Shown here: positions 11,420 to 23,682 of the stretch, one piece after another
How positions within the stretch are numbered: the first letter of the stretch is position 1
How the letters are laid out: every line of letters begins with the position of its first letter
Source of the DNA: Rosellinia necatrix
Lineage: Eukaryota > Ascomycota > Sordariomycetes > Xylariales > Xylariaceae
Assembly (NCBI GenBank): GCA_021209875.1
Contig: JAGYVD010000010.1
Span: 1,674,001 to 1,738,000, forward strand
DNA length: 64,000 nt
Direction: 5' to 3'
Position numbers and translations under genes: made by a program
The notes under the pieces: model-generated
Seen by the model: the letters and a program-made list of their open reading frames with translations, nothing else
Databases searched by the model: none
Told to the model about the DNA's origin: nothing

Positions 11420-14400
11420 TTTATATAATTAGAAAAGATAGTCTCGGCAAGGTTGATGCTGGAGCCTAACGGCAAGCGTTAGATCCATCATCCTTCTCAT
11501 CCGAATTTCTCGTCTACCCTAGCTAGACGTGTGGATATGACCAATATGCGAGGCGACCATGACCATCTCGGAAAGCTACCAGTCATCACGTGCTTTTATG
11601 ATGTTGCCATCCAACTGTCTTCTTGGCCACCTACTCGGGATCCGTTATACCTATCCCTGTGTAGTGCTGCTGCAACCCCCTGGGGACCAGCCGGGCGATG
11701 CAGCCTCATAATTCCACTTAATAGGGCATCGACTAGCGACCTGCAATGCAACATATAATACGGTATCCGAACCCCGGACCGAACTGTGCACCGACATGGC
11801 TGAGGTTCGAGATTGGGCCCGCAAATCGTAGGTAGGTAATATACGTTTCATTTCCTGCCTTCATCCACATCTTGGGTGTTCGTGGGGGGACCTGCCTGCG
11901 CTTGGCCTCGCGATCTACCCACAATTCGTATGGTGATTGCGACAGGCTCTAGGATCTAGGAAAGAACTGACAGGAAGTGCCGCTGCATGCCCAGCTTGTA
12001 TCTCGGAAAACATGGTTTGGGGTACTGGAGTGCGTGGCGGACATAGGATCTATCAAAGGGGAGATGATAGATCCTTGTCGTAAGAGTTCATTATGTATGG
12101 GGCTCAATCGACATCTCAGATTTTCAATCTGATGAAGTGTTAATGAGCTTACATGTATGCCAGATCACGCCGGTGGCGTCGTAGATAGAAAAAAAACAAG
12201 AAAAAAAAAAAAACGAAACAGGTATTACGTGAGTGTTGGCTGACATGACCGTGGAGGCTGGGCCTGAACAGTATTCACCGCCAATTGTTAATGTGAACTC
12301 ATACTATTGAAGTAGAGATATTCTTAGCAAAGGTATTTCGATTCTCGGTCTCCGTATATGATGTGCGTTCCAGCCCTAATTTTTCTACCCACTAGCTCGG
12401 TTCCGTCAACAACATCCTAGAAGGGAAGTTTTGAAGGCGCAGTATTGATTAATTGAAAACCCTCCCCCCCCAAAAAAAACCTCTGAGAATCATAGGGCCG
12501 GTGCTGGAACATCGTGCGATTCTATACAATACTATGTAGAGTGTATTACGACCTAAACATATTAAAAGATTGGTGGCTTACAGAGATTATTTCCTTCCAC
12601 GTCTTCGGCAACATTGGGTAGGGGCTGGGATACTGTTTAGGGGAAGGGTGCCGGATTGCTCAACGGCTGATTCGCAAGTCTCCTGTTTCTCGCATCTCGT
12701 ATATGTTAACACGATCATTTCCGATGCTTCATTTTGGATATTGCTTGTGAGCAGCTTTTCTGCCACCGATAAATACCCCGCACTTAACCAAGGTGCAGCT
12801 AAGAAACTAATCACAATCCTTCGTTCCATTCCGATGGCATTGTAATTTAATGAAGGGATAATAATAGAACCAGTCGCATTGTTTGTCGGGGTGCATGACT
12901 CGTAGTCGTTGACTCCATTGTAGCGAAGACGAATAGCCACATCTTGTTACTCTGTGGGATACTACCCTCGTGTTCAATTATACGGCGCCGCTAAGGGTTT
13001 GGCTCGAGCGAATTGGGTAACCTGTATTGGTACATTCTTCCGGCGCGGGGAATAGGGCTGATGTGATTCATGTCTCTGCCTCGCCCACTCCGGCGCCGGG
13101 TTGGAATTGCCAAGGGCAGCGGCGGTTTTTAGCGTAAAGTGAGAAATCGCATTATCCGGGAGCCCGCCTCGAGGGGGGTATAATACCGGCCTTTTATCAT
13201 CGCATTTCCAAAACCCCGATGCTCACGACGGTACTAGATAAGCTTTCAACGTGTTCACGGTAAGCACTGACGGAAGTGGTCAGGTCGTGCCATGCTATTA
13301 ATAGGTGTAAAAGTGTCTTTTAACCGCGTGTATAGAACATATATAACGCAGAGGTCCAGAAATGGCCACCGACAAAGTGAAATGGGAGAATAAAGGATAC
13401 GTGGAGGGATCAACCCATCACGGACATCTAGAATCGGAGGGAATCAGGAAATATATAGCTTAGACGGCCACTTCCAAATGAAACCGCTGGGTCCAGAGCT
13501 CCGCGAGGGTTGCATGACCCGCGAGGTGTCAGTGCAGCGTAACCGGGTGGGCGAGCGAGCTACACTAGTGTTCTAGAAGATGCAGGACTCCCAGGGGGTC
13601 TCATAGGGTCCAGAGAGCCAAGAGCGGCCGTCAAGGCAATCAAACCAGAAAGACACCCTATAGAAGACGGCCTGGGTGTCGTCGTCTTGCAGGTAGTTGC
13701 ACCCGTCCATCCCCTCTCTTTTCCTACCCCCCCTAGTCAGTCCAGTCTGCCCGAATCGAAAAAAAAAAAAAAAATCCCCGATAGAGAAGCCATTGGGCCA
13801 CCGTTTTTCTGGGTTGCAACCTGCAAAGCGCACCTGCATGCATCGAACCACCCTCTTTTTTTACGAGCCTGATGACCGGACCACCTAGGCTACCAAGATC
13901 TGGTCACATGGTGACTGGGGAGCCGGGGGTGGCAAATTCGGCCGGATTCACCGGGAACGCAAATGCGGCGATTTTTATGCAAGGTTCCATGTAAGTAGGG
14001 GTAGCTTGCGGTAGCTCCCGGGAGCTCACGATACCTGTGGCAGCCGCGGTAGTTGTGGTAGCTGTGGTTAGGCACTGTTCATCAGGGACGCTGGGGATGT
14101 CAAAAAGCAAAACTCTGATGTGTCTGTATTGATGATGGGTGTTGGTGGCATTTCCCATTGCCTTCTGTTGTCTTTCCATTGGAGACACGAAAGATTTATG
14201 CCAGCGGCCTTTTCCCATCCAATGCTACAATAGCCCAAAATGCAGCCCAAAGGTAATAAAAAGAACAACAAGAAGAAAAAAGGTAAGCGTAAAAGAAGAA
14301 ACCAAAAAAAAAAAAAAATTAAGAGAAATCCTTCCCCAACAGCGAAGTGAAAAGGGTTATAAAGGTGCTAGTAATACAAGAAACAACAGTTGGTATTTTC

Positions 14401-15097
14401 CCCCCTGAACTCCGCCCATGGCATGACTGGAAAAAGGAAAACACTGTGCTGTGCCGTGCTCATCGGAAACAACAAATCATTAGTCATCACGAACTCGGCC
14501 GTCTCGGCAGTTCTAGGGCGTTTAGTCGGGAATGAGGCGGCATGCTGTGACCTGCACCGGTTTCGTAGTTCCTTCCGAGCGACAGCTTTTCCGAACAAGT
14601 TTTCCGCTTCCTCCGTGGGGGTTGACCCCTCGCCGTCCAAGCGATTCCCGATCCCAGTTCATCATCCCTTCATCTCTTCATCACGACGTCGAGTCGAGCC
14701 CAGGCTACCCCACGCCGGAGGTAAACTAGATAGCGAATGTATATTATTTTGTCGACAGAACGTGTACCGCCGACCATGTAGTTGAAACAATGAAAGGCGC
14801 GGTAGGGTACCATTCTGTCTACGATGCCCAGCTAGGGAGAGTTCGAGACCATCCTCCGCCTAGTGTTGTGTAGGCCATCGTGACCGGGTTGTCGTACATC
14901 TAGGCCACCGCCTCACTTGTGATCTGTGGCCGGTTCTGGGGATGGCAATACCAACAACTACCGGAGGAATATTCTGTACCGCAGTTTCCACATGTGTGCA
15001 TATGCATCGCGTTGACGAGGCATCTAGAAGCAGCGCAAGTTGTTGCTGATGACGTTGCCATTGGGACGAGTTGATGCGACTTTAATAGTCTAGTGTT

Positions 15098-15216
15098 TAT
15101 ATATATGTGTGTGTGTGTGTGTATGTGTACGTGTGTGTATGTGGATGTGCCTGTGCTTGTGCTTGTGTGTGGTGTGTCTGTGTGCGTGTGTGTGTGTGTG
15201 TGTGGTGTGTGTGCGT
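15098..15216. repeat. GT microsatellite
   Basis: TG/GT dinucleotides interrupted by A and C make up most of this stretch. The reading frames across it encode only Cys-Val or Thr-His strings and are repeat artefacts. Confidence 0.9.
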
Positions 15217-16160
15217 GCGTTAACCTGTCTATCACCCGCGTCAGATCTAGAGCTTTCCTGGGTATCGTGGACATATATAAAAACCCCCCTCGACGTCCGT
15301 CATGTATATGGGGTTCCGGACTCCAGAATGTTCGATCATCAAGGTTCCCGGCACGTACCTGTGTGGCTAGGCTCGAAGCAGAGTGGCGAGATGGTTGTTG
15401 TTGGTGCTGCCTTGGAGCAGATTGGATGGTTGTTTGGGTGGCGGAGAGGAAGAGGATGGCTCAATGGCAGCAGCTTGGTCTGCTATGCTGTTTGGCTATG
15501 CTGTTTGGCTATGTTGTTTGGCGTGGATGTTTTTTTTACGACAAGAGGTGGTGGAAGGCTTGACTGGGAGAGTAAAGCTTGGTTGGGAGGATGGTGAAGT
15601 TGATATTCAATGTCGATCGTTGCTCTTCTGAGGGACCACGGCTCTTGGGGGGGATTTGCTGGCATTATCATCTGGACGAGTGCTCGTGGACCCTGGGGAC
15701 ATATCAAGGCGCCCGAGCTACGCCATTACGGTACACACTACAACGCACACTACGACGAATACATCGAGAGAAAGAGGGGACGGAACAATAATGCCCAGTG
15801 CTCGATTTCCCTCGTGGGAGATGCCGATGCAGGCCAGCGAGTCCAGGTGCGCCCTAATGCAGCAATCAAATAGTTCGACGATGGGCTGGAACTTGGAATG
15901 AGACCCCTCCCCACCACCACTGACCTGCCCGAAGACGCAATTGACTGCATTTTTAGCACATTCAGGAGCGGCGAGGAAGCCATTTCCCTTTTGGGCCGGT
16001 GCTTGTGCTGGGGGTGGGCTATGAATAACTCCTGATAACTGGCCAGCGAGGAAGTATAACCGGTGCTGAGATTGAAAGGGCCCTAGCCCTTCCTGGGCCT
16101 GCCCTTCTCCGGACGACGACGACGGACGACGATGTGATTACTTACTTCGTCCTTGTCGCC

Positions 16161-16312
16161 CAGTGCCAGGGCCAGCACCAGGGCCAGCGCCAGGCCGGCT
16201 CCAGTACCAGCACCAGCATCAACGCCAGCACCAGCACCGTACGATGTCGCCGTCGCAGTCGCAGCCGCTGTCGCTGTCGCAGTCGCAGTCGAAGTCGAAG
16301 TCGCAGTCGCTA
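16161..16312. repeat. Hexanucleotide tracts (CCAGCA, then GTCGCA)
   Basis: Two neighbouring imperfect hexamer arrays: CCAGCA/CCAGGG units at about 16161-16237 and GTCGCA/GTCGAA units at about 16245-16312. The minus strand reads as an Ala/Thr/Gly-rich 80-codon frame, but with no other feature a protein claim is not justified. Confidence 0.8.
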
Positions 16313-18190
16313 TCGTGGTGGCCATCGTGGTGTGTGTGCCTGGCTAGGCAAGTAATCCAATCCTCCCCCCCTCCCTCGCCCCCTCCTCCCCGGACCCCTT
16401 GTTTGTCGATAGGGCGTGTTATTCTCATCTAGGGAGGTAGCGTAGGCTCGGTACGGAGAGAGGTAAGCAATAGAGTGAATACTCGGACGACTTTAGACCA
16501 CAGGTGGCTAGCCATCGTCCTAACCAAGTACCTGTAGCTCGGTCCCCCCCGAGTAATGTACTGCTGGGTACCCCGTGTGTGTGGATCCGCCGATGTATCT
16601 GTCTCGCTAACCTGGGTAGGCAGGGTACTTGCACCGCGAGCTAGCACCACGGGATGGATGGATGTGGCTTACAGACAAACAGACGCTTGGGACCCGCTTG
16701 ACCGGATCAGGGAGACCCATGAGCAATGAGCCAACGACGTTTGATATCACGCCACCCACGAATTGGCCCCCTTTCCCACGTGGGCCCCGCCTATTTTCCC
16801 TAAACGGAACCTAGCGTGAAGATACCGCCCGCTGTGCACCACCCACCTACTCTATCCAGTAGCGTGTGCTACCGGTATATCTAGGTACATACACGCCTAC
16901 ATACATACATACTCACATTCTAGAGCGGGTGGGCGGGCGTACAGTAGTGCATCTGGGTTGGTTAGGTTGGGTTTAAGCTACAGGAACAAGCTACACAGGC
17001 CAAGCGGTACAGACCAAGGTACCTCGCGCTGCATTAGAGCCCACAGCAGGAGTCCACAGCGAATACCTGGCGTGCCTCTCGAACGAGCCAACAGTGTCGG
17101 TGAGCAGACGCAAGGGCAGAACACAAGGACAAGCAAATTTGAAGCGCTTGCACGCATCATAAGCTTCTCCCGGGCTGTAAAGTAGGGTGTGCCTGTCTTA
17201 TTACTCGTCGTATGCAACGTATGCTGAGGACTTTGTACGAGTGGCCACAAGTGCTGCTGGTGCAATGCAGCCATCCAGCGGTTCGTGTAAGTGGAAGTAT
17301 GTACTATGTAAGCTACCAGGAGGTAGATACCGGGTTGAAGCAGGTACTCCGGTACTTGCAAGCAGGGAGGAAAGGGCTCAGTTTACAGCAGCTACTGCAA
17401 GTTACCTCGGTACCTTTGCCTCCCACCATGCGGAACCCACCAAATCGCCTATCAAATCGTCGGGTTAGCACACGCCGGGTATCGAGACACTGGGATCGGG
17501 GAGGCGTCCGTCTCCAGACACCCATAAAAAAAGTACCCAGCGACGAAAGGACAACAAAACAACAACAAAGAGAAGAAGAAAAAAAGAGACTAAAAATAAA
17601 ATAAAATAAAATAATCATAATCAGCCTTCACTCGCTCTCCTAACCGGCGGACCACCTCATACTATCCACTACGCGGTCGTGTCAAAAGATTGAACAGCTG
17701 AGGGGTTGGATGGAACGACGGATTCAATATACAGATTCATACAGCTTCATTACACTTTCAATATTCTTACTACGTAGTGTACAGTACTCACGACATCTCG
17801 CTTACACCTTCTCGAAATTAGATGGAATCGGTAGGAAGGAAGCGCTAGAAAGAGTCCATGCTTATTTTTGCAACCGTGCCCCCGTGGCCCCCGGCCGGCA
17901 ACCAATATTCTCCGCCTGCACACTAAGCGTCATCCGAAGGGGGGAAAGGGGAAAGCCGTTTCTCTGCACGGATGGGGAGGAGGGAAAATGATGGAGGTGG
18001 CATTTGTTATTGCTGCCCCCATAGGCCCAATGGGCCCATAGGACGAAAAACCCGCCGGCTCGCTACCACCAGCCCCGGTGCTGCATGCTCCGCCTGAAGA
18101 CCCCTGGCCGCGCTGGCTGAGCGGGCTACATACCTGTACCTACATGCCGACTACCTACTTATGCAGCGTATGACTGACTACCTACATACT

Positions 18191-18280
18191 TTAGGTACCT
18201 ACCTACACAGCTACCTGCATTGCTACTTACCTACCTACCTACCTACCTACCTACATATATACATACATACATACATACCT
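18191..18280. repeat. CCTA tetranucleotide tract
   Basis: CTAC/CCTA repeats run almost uninterrupted and grade into ACAT repeats at the right end. It is one of the clearest examples of the dispersed tetranucleotide family in this window. Confidence 0.85.
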
Positions 18281-18835
18281 TTTAAAGTAGTACCTATATG
18301 TATGCACGTAGGTGCATATATCAGGTACCTATATAGTGACAGTATCGACAACACAGCACTGCGTAAGCGCGCTATACCACTTTACCCTCACATTAGTCCT
18401 TTTATTGTCGCGTGAGCACCGCTGTGCGTTCGTCGCCGGAGCTAGCTCTCGCCTTACGCAGCGCGCAAGGTCCCGCGAGCGCCTTTTATATGCTTGGTAT
18501 CCGGGCTAGTCCGCCATCGCCTTCGCTAGATGGCAAAGAGGCGCTTCCAGCCACGAACGGCTGAGGCTTCTAGATCTTTCATTGGCCTGGCGCTTGAGGT
18601 TGCGAGATTTCTGCCGACGCCCGCTAGTCCCGAGGGTCTGTTAGCGCGAAGTCGTGCTGAATGCAGGAGGGGTGAGCAATTCCGTCCTATTTGCCCATGA
18701 CCGACGCAGCGTCTTTGGCGAAATACCATGCGGCGCCGTTGAGGGCAGGGCTGGCTTAGCTGCCCGAAGCGCGCGCTCCCGTCCCAGCCCTTTCGTCCTC
18801 CCCCCGGCGTGGGCGGTCCACACGAGGGAGTGTGT

Positions 18836-18836
18836 T

Positions 18837-18879
<43 letters not shown>

Positions 18880-18896
18880 TAGAGAGAGAGAGAGAC
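18836..18896. repeat. GT microsatellite followed by GA repeat
   Basis: About 20 GT dinucleotides are followed directly by a short GA run. The flanking frames are artefacts of the repeat. Confidence 0.9.
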
Positions 18897-19637
18897 TTGC
18901 TGATAAGAGAGCCTCAGACATATGGAGAGAGCTGAAGATCATGCCTCTGCCACGGCTGGACGATCACGATAGCCTATTATAACATGGGGGCCGCGGCTCA
19001 CAGCCGCTTTAATGTCGATCGTCCTACATTCATACATTGAATCGTATTATCATCCTCCGCACCCAGGTTTCATTTATAGACTTAGAGTGTATCAGTCCTT
19101 ATCGCTCACGTCTGACAAGACCACATATTTCTTATTTCTCGGCGTTCAGCCGGCTTGGCAATACCAACCAGTCGTGGACATCTCGTCCAGGAAAGGAATG
19201 TTGTGGGGGTCTGCGGAGAGACACTCGTCGCAGGGAACCTGCCTAATAACTAGTATGTATGCGCACCGAGCTCCCGGCCGAATATCCGATGGTAAGTAGT
19301 TAGGCGGTGCACCTGGGTAGGCGCCATAGAACGCATCAAGGGTCCTGCACGAACCATTTGTTGAGAAAGATTGCCAAGATATTTAAATCAACTCTCTTTA
19401 GGCTCAACGGCATCGTTATTGTCGATGCAGAAATTCCCGGTCTCTTGGTAATCTGCTAGCGATGACGTACTTGGGTGTTGCTTTTTGCAACTGGTATAAA
19501 AGGCCATGTTGCCATAGCCTTCGTTGTTGGCGCCACCGCTCGCTGTCTCCAGGCGATTAAATTACAGGCGGAAGGCGGTCGCAAGCGCCCGCCAAGACCA
19601 ATCACGATATCGGACCAAGTGTATGGGTATCTAGACC

Positions 19638-20600
19638 ATGGGGCAGCAACCCTCTCTTCCAGGGCCGCCTGGGACCAAGTTTCGCGTCATTGGTGCTGGG
19701 ATGTGAGTCAAGCTATGCTGGGCATCGTCATATATGCCGTGACTGGGGGAGAGATAGCATCGTCTGCCGTGATTGCAGATGCTTAATGCTATGGCTAGTG
19801 GCGGGCGCTTATTTCGCTTCCGATGCACCTCATAGAGGGTTGAGTGTAAGCTGACATCGCGCAGGTCGCGTACTGGCACCAAGACGCTTAACGAAGCCCT
19901 GACAATCCTCTTAAAGGGGCCGGTCCACGACTCTGGTATCCAGTCACTAGGCGGACCCATGGAGCAGATCGGCGCTTGGTTGCAGATTATGGCGCTGGCC
20001 CCCAAAGCCCAATCTTTCTCCGACCAGAAGAAACTTGATTGGCTGTTATCTTCCGTTCTCGATGGCTACGTAGCTACCATGGATTGCCCAGCCGCTACAC
20101 TTACTCCGGAAATCATGCGTGTCTACCCAGACGCTATCGTGATCGCGACGACGAGAGATGAGGAATCATGGTGGAGGAGTATGAGCCACATGAATAGCAT
20201 GGTGGCGACGTGGTATCTGCCCCTTGCAGTCATGTTTCTACGCAAGAGCCAGGTGTACGGGGTCTGGATGTTGAGGTTTAGTGGAGTGATGCAGTGGCGG
20301 TACAAGTCGGAGAAGATCCAAGAGGATACGCTTCGGAAACACGAACAACACCTGCGGGATACTGTCCCATCCGAAAAGCTATTCTGGTACAATGTTAGCC
20401 AGGGGTGGGAGCCACTCTGCCAGATTCTCAACGTCCCTGTACCAGACATCCCATTTCCCCATAACAACAACAAAATGGATGCCTCGAAAGTGGTCCGAGA
20501 TCATGTTATAGCCGGTATCATGTCGTGGATTTTCGTATTGTCGACCTTTGCTGTCGGGATCTGGTTTTTGATGAACTGGTGCCGGCAATACTTCTCTTAA
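19638..20600 (+). CDS. Sulfotransferase-like P-loop protein with C-terminal membrane segment
   Basis: Exons 19638-19702 and 19865-20600 join across a 162-base GT-AG intron (branch GCTGAC near the acceptor) to give 266 aa. The join recreates the nucleotide-binding loop VIGAGMSRTGTKTLNEAL at residues 17-34, with S-R-T-G-T-K standing where PAPS-sulfotransferases bind the 5'-phosphosulfate. DCPAATLTPEIMRVYPDAIV and TTRDEESWWRSM supply the conserved acidic and Arg/Trp positions of the fungal Sulfotransfer_4 family. The C-terminus carries a hydrophobic helix at about 238-262 with a short Cys/Arg tail, pointing to a tail anchor. Members are common in ascomycetes, sometimes beside secondary-metabolite genes; none is beside this one. 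The substrate is unknown, and real sulfotransferase activity is not shown for most members. Confidence 0.85.
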
Positions 20601-23600
20601 TAGACGGATACCATAGAATAGAGTTGGCTGAATTCATACGCTTACCAAGGACCTGAGAGCATGTAATATTGCTACAATAAGAGTGCCACAAATATAATAT
20701 GTGGATGAGGCTGCCATCGCCCCTATGACCGCCTAGGTAGAATCTCAATGTCTGACCGTACACTATGCACTGGATGAGAACAATAGGAACGTCTAAGGAC
20801 CAAGTAAGGAAGGGGCTCTCCCCTTCCCCTTCCGATTGCTTTCTTACTGTATAATCACAATTATATTGTATCGTTTAGACGAGGACACAGGATTGTGGAG
20901 ACATCCATCTCAGGCAAAGGGCACACACCATCCGCCCCCTTCCGAAGCCGTCTTAGACTAAAGTGCCTACTAGTAGTCAATCCCACGGGAACTAGCTCCC
21001 TCGCTCGGACACGACGGTGACCGCCGCCAGTTTTCTTTTTACTCTTGTCGATCTCTAAGGAACCCCGGAGAAACTGAACAGAATTAGATCCCTCATTGTT
21101 TGCTTAGATCCCCGCATCGTGACCTGAAAGCCACTTTCAGCCGCCTATGCCCCCCCCACGGGTAAGGAAAATAAAAAATTCGAATAAGCTGACAAGCCTA
21201 CCGTTTCCTCGGACTATCTGAGCGCGGGAATGGTACTGAAGCGGAAGATTCCTCACGGTCTCACGCGGAGGACGAATTTGGCCTCCGGACAGGCCAGGAC
21301 GGTCTACCCCCGCGAGGCAACACGGCATGATCGTGGGGAGGTGGCGGGTTTCAGCCGCGTGTAGGTGCTGACGCCCTCACGCCGTAATTTCACATCCCAC
21401 TTCAGTTCTCGGGGGTCAGACAGAGGAGATGGTCTGGTCTGCCCTGTCTCAGCCGCTTCACTCGTGCCATCTGATGGACACTGAAGACAGAGTTTCTAAC
21501 TTACGTCACCTAGCCCGTATCACCGACGATCTCAGCAAGGTCGCAGAGGAAAAAAAAAAAAAAAAAAAAAAAGAAACGAGACGGACGATAATGTAGCTAT
21601 TCGAGGACAGCTGGCCCACAGCAGAAAAGGCGCCACGACTTTGCAAAGCCCCCCGGCTAGAGCCCCAGCATACCCGTCCCGAACGGCTAGTAGAGGGCTG
21701 AAAGGAGGGGCCCCGGATTGAGATGCCTCTGAAGGCTCGCGTCGGCTACTTCCTGAGGCCGGTGGACAGTACCGTGCTGGGCCTGCGCTTCGTGATCGGC
21801 TCATGTTGACGTAATCAATATATTGATAAATGCACAATATTGTCGGATCCTGTTGAAGACATCGTGAAGCACGACGCGCTGCACGAAAACTCGTCGCTTT
21901 AATATATCACCTGCATAGACTAATATCGCCTCCAGTTTATCAGGAGAACCTGCTTGATCGCTGTCTCCAGGAACCCCCTGCCAGAGCCCCTGCGACAAAG
22001 ACAGTCCGAGCGGGTAAAATTTCACATCATATTTTTATTATTATTATTAGATTTGGAGTAGGTTCAGGCGGACCATCGACGATTAGGTCGGCAACGAACA
22101 ACAAGAAGGAAAAAAATTTCTTCGGGATACAACTATCATCAAATCTACACTAACCTACTCTACCTGCCCCGACGCATCCGCTCACACAGATGGTCACTTT
22201 GCCTTAGTTTGCTTGAATGACTCCACCGCCCAAGCTAATGATTGCGGGTTTGACTTCGTTTTTTTTTTTTTTTTCCTTATATGGCCCGCCAACCGGGTCA
22301 TCGTAGGTCTGTCGATCTTGGACATGGCTTAGTTGATAGTCTCCTGTGATATGTACCTGATGTCATGAAAGATGTATCCAGATGCATACCTGGGCATCAT
22401 CTCACCATTTAGGTGCTGTGTCCGCGATATCATCGGTGAGCACCTGAATTTGTAGATGCCCAAAGCTAGACCAAAAACGAGGGCGGCGATAGGATTTACC
22501 TGTGTGGACTAAGGCCAGTGTAAGTGGTTGTACTAGTCAACGGTTGAATATACGATTTGAGAGCGTTACGCCTAGTTAGCGTACAATGGGGCTAACTTGA
22601 TGTGCCTAGACTAATGCTACCCACTGAATCTATCAGATACCTGGCATGGAAGGTTGGCGCTTTGTTAGGCAAGAGCTTGTTCCGGCATCAGTTCCGAGCG
22701 CGCTTGAGCAAACTTAAACAAAATGTTGAGTGATCTAAGCTAGAGATTGGTGTACATACATATGGACTAGGCATGCACGCTACATATCTGGAGTTGTGTA
22801 ACCTATCTAGACCACTGCCTATCAGGTAGTACCTACTTTAGTATGCAGTAGATTAGGTAGGGTTAGATACTTACTTAAGGTACTCTTACAACCGAGATGG
22901 ACAAAGTGCTCCGGAGCTGTCCGAGTGTACCTGGGTAGCATTAGATAAGACATCCTATCTATTGCCGCCTACCTAACCTACCTACTTCCATACTACCTAC
23001 TACAGTAGCAAGAAAGATGCCTACCGTACCTGTGTATCGAGTCCCACCATACCCTCTCTCTAAGTTATTACCTACCTACTATCTCTTCATGTGTGCTCGT
23101 ACGTAAGCATCCATCTGCCCCGACAGAACAGTAACCACATATCTCATGGCTCCCTTGCTGTCAGCGGTTCTCACGACCGCAGGCGCTTTGCTGATGTATG
23201 GCATAGTTTTCTCGCCACCGCCGAGGTCCCCCTCCCCGTGAAGGAAACAGACTCCGACGGCGGCCGGATCAGCTCGTATTTCGATCGTCGTTTTGAACAC
23301 GAATGCAGCTAAATTTACTACTGCTCAGCATCGCCTATTTGATGACGTACGCCTATCCTCTACGCCGGCACATGACTCGAAACCATCGGACGCATCCGCG
23401 GTGAGCCACCCTCCGATCAGCTGGTCATTTCAGTAGGTATACCTTTATATGTACCTCTGACGACGCGTAACTGTGGCACGATCTTTTCGCCTCACAGGAC
23501 GATCTCTCTTCACAGGTTCCATCTTCCGTCACCTTATGGGACGACTAACTGCGTCTTATTTGTAAAATAGGCGCCTTCACCCTAATTTTTGGTGCCTACC

Positions 23601-23682
23601 TAGCTACACATATACAGACAACGGAATAACCTCGACCTCCCCTTCCCCCTTTAACACGGAGGGCGTGGCATGGGTGGTCTAT
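20601..23682. other. Convergent spacer, 3.1 kb
   Basis: It holds the 3' ends of the sulfotransferase-like and transporter genes. Poly-A (21550-21572) and poly-T (22260-22275) runs and scattered TAGG/CCTA tracts at 22.8-23.0 kb are visible. The small frames, such as 21532-21837 and 23079-23312, show no family resemblance. Confidence 0.5.

Larger units (their letters stand above)
11120..19637. other. Gene-poor, repeat-rich spacer, 8.5 kb
   Basis: I find no supportable gene here. Open frames of 60-160 codons exist on both strands, but the longer ones (15093-15597, 16083-16432, 18526-18942) are products of simple repeats, and 12587-12940 (minus) and 14390-14785 (plus) show no family resemblance. 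Contents include a 13-base inverted repeat at 11.35 kb, GT and GA microsatellites, CCAGCA and GTCGCA hexamer tracts and a CCTA tract. The sulfotransferase-like gene's promoter lies at its right end. No transposase, reverse transcriptase or long terminal repeat is visible. Confidence 0.5.

Noticed and set aside
12587..12940. 117-codon minus-strand frame
   Set aside because: No recognisable domain, splice signals or codon pattern; it could be chance at this length.
14239..14281. Lys/Asn-rich start (MQPKGNKKNNKKKK) followed by GTAAGC
   Set aside because: The only good acceptor downstream leads to a stop within two codons, so no protein results.
15093..15597. Cys/Val-rich frames of about 160 codons
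   Set aside because: They read through a GT microsatellite; the non-repeat part shows no protein-like pattern.
16083..16325. 80-codon Ala/Thr/Gly repeat protein on the minus strand
   Set aside because: It is fully explained by hexanucleotide repeats, with no start context, partner exon or family.
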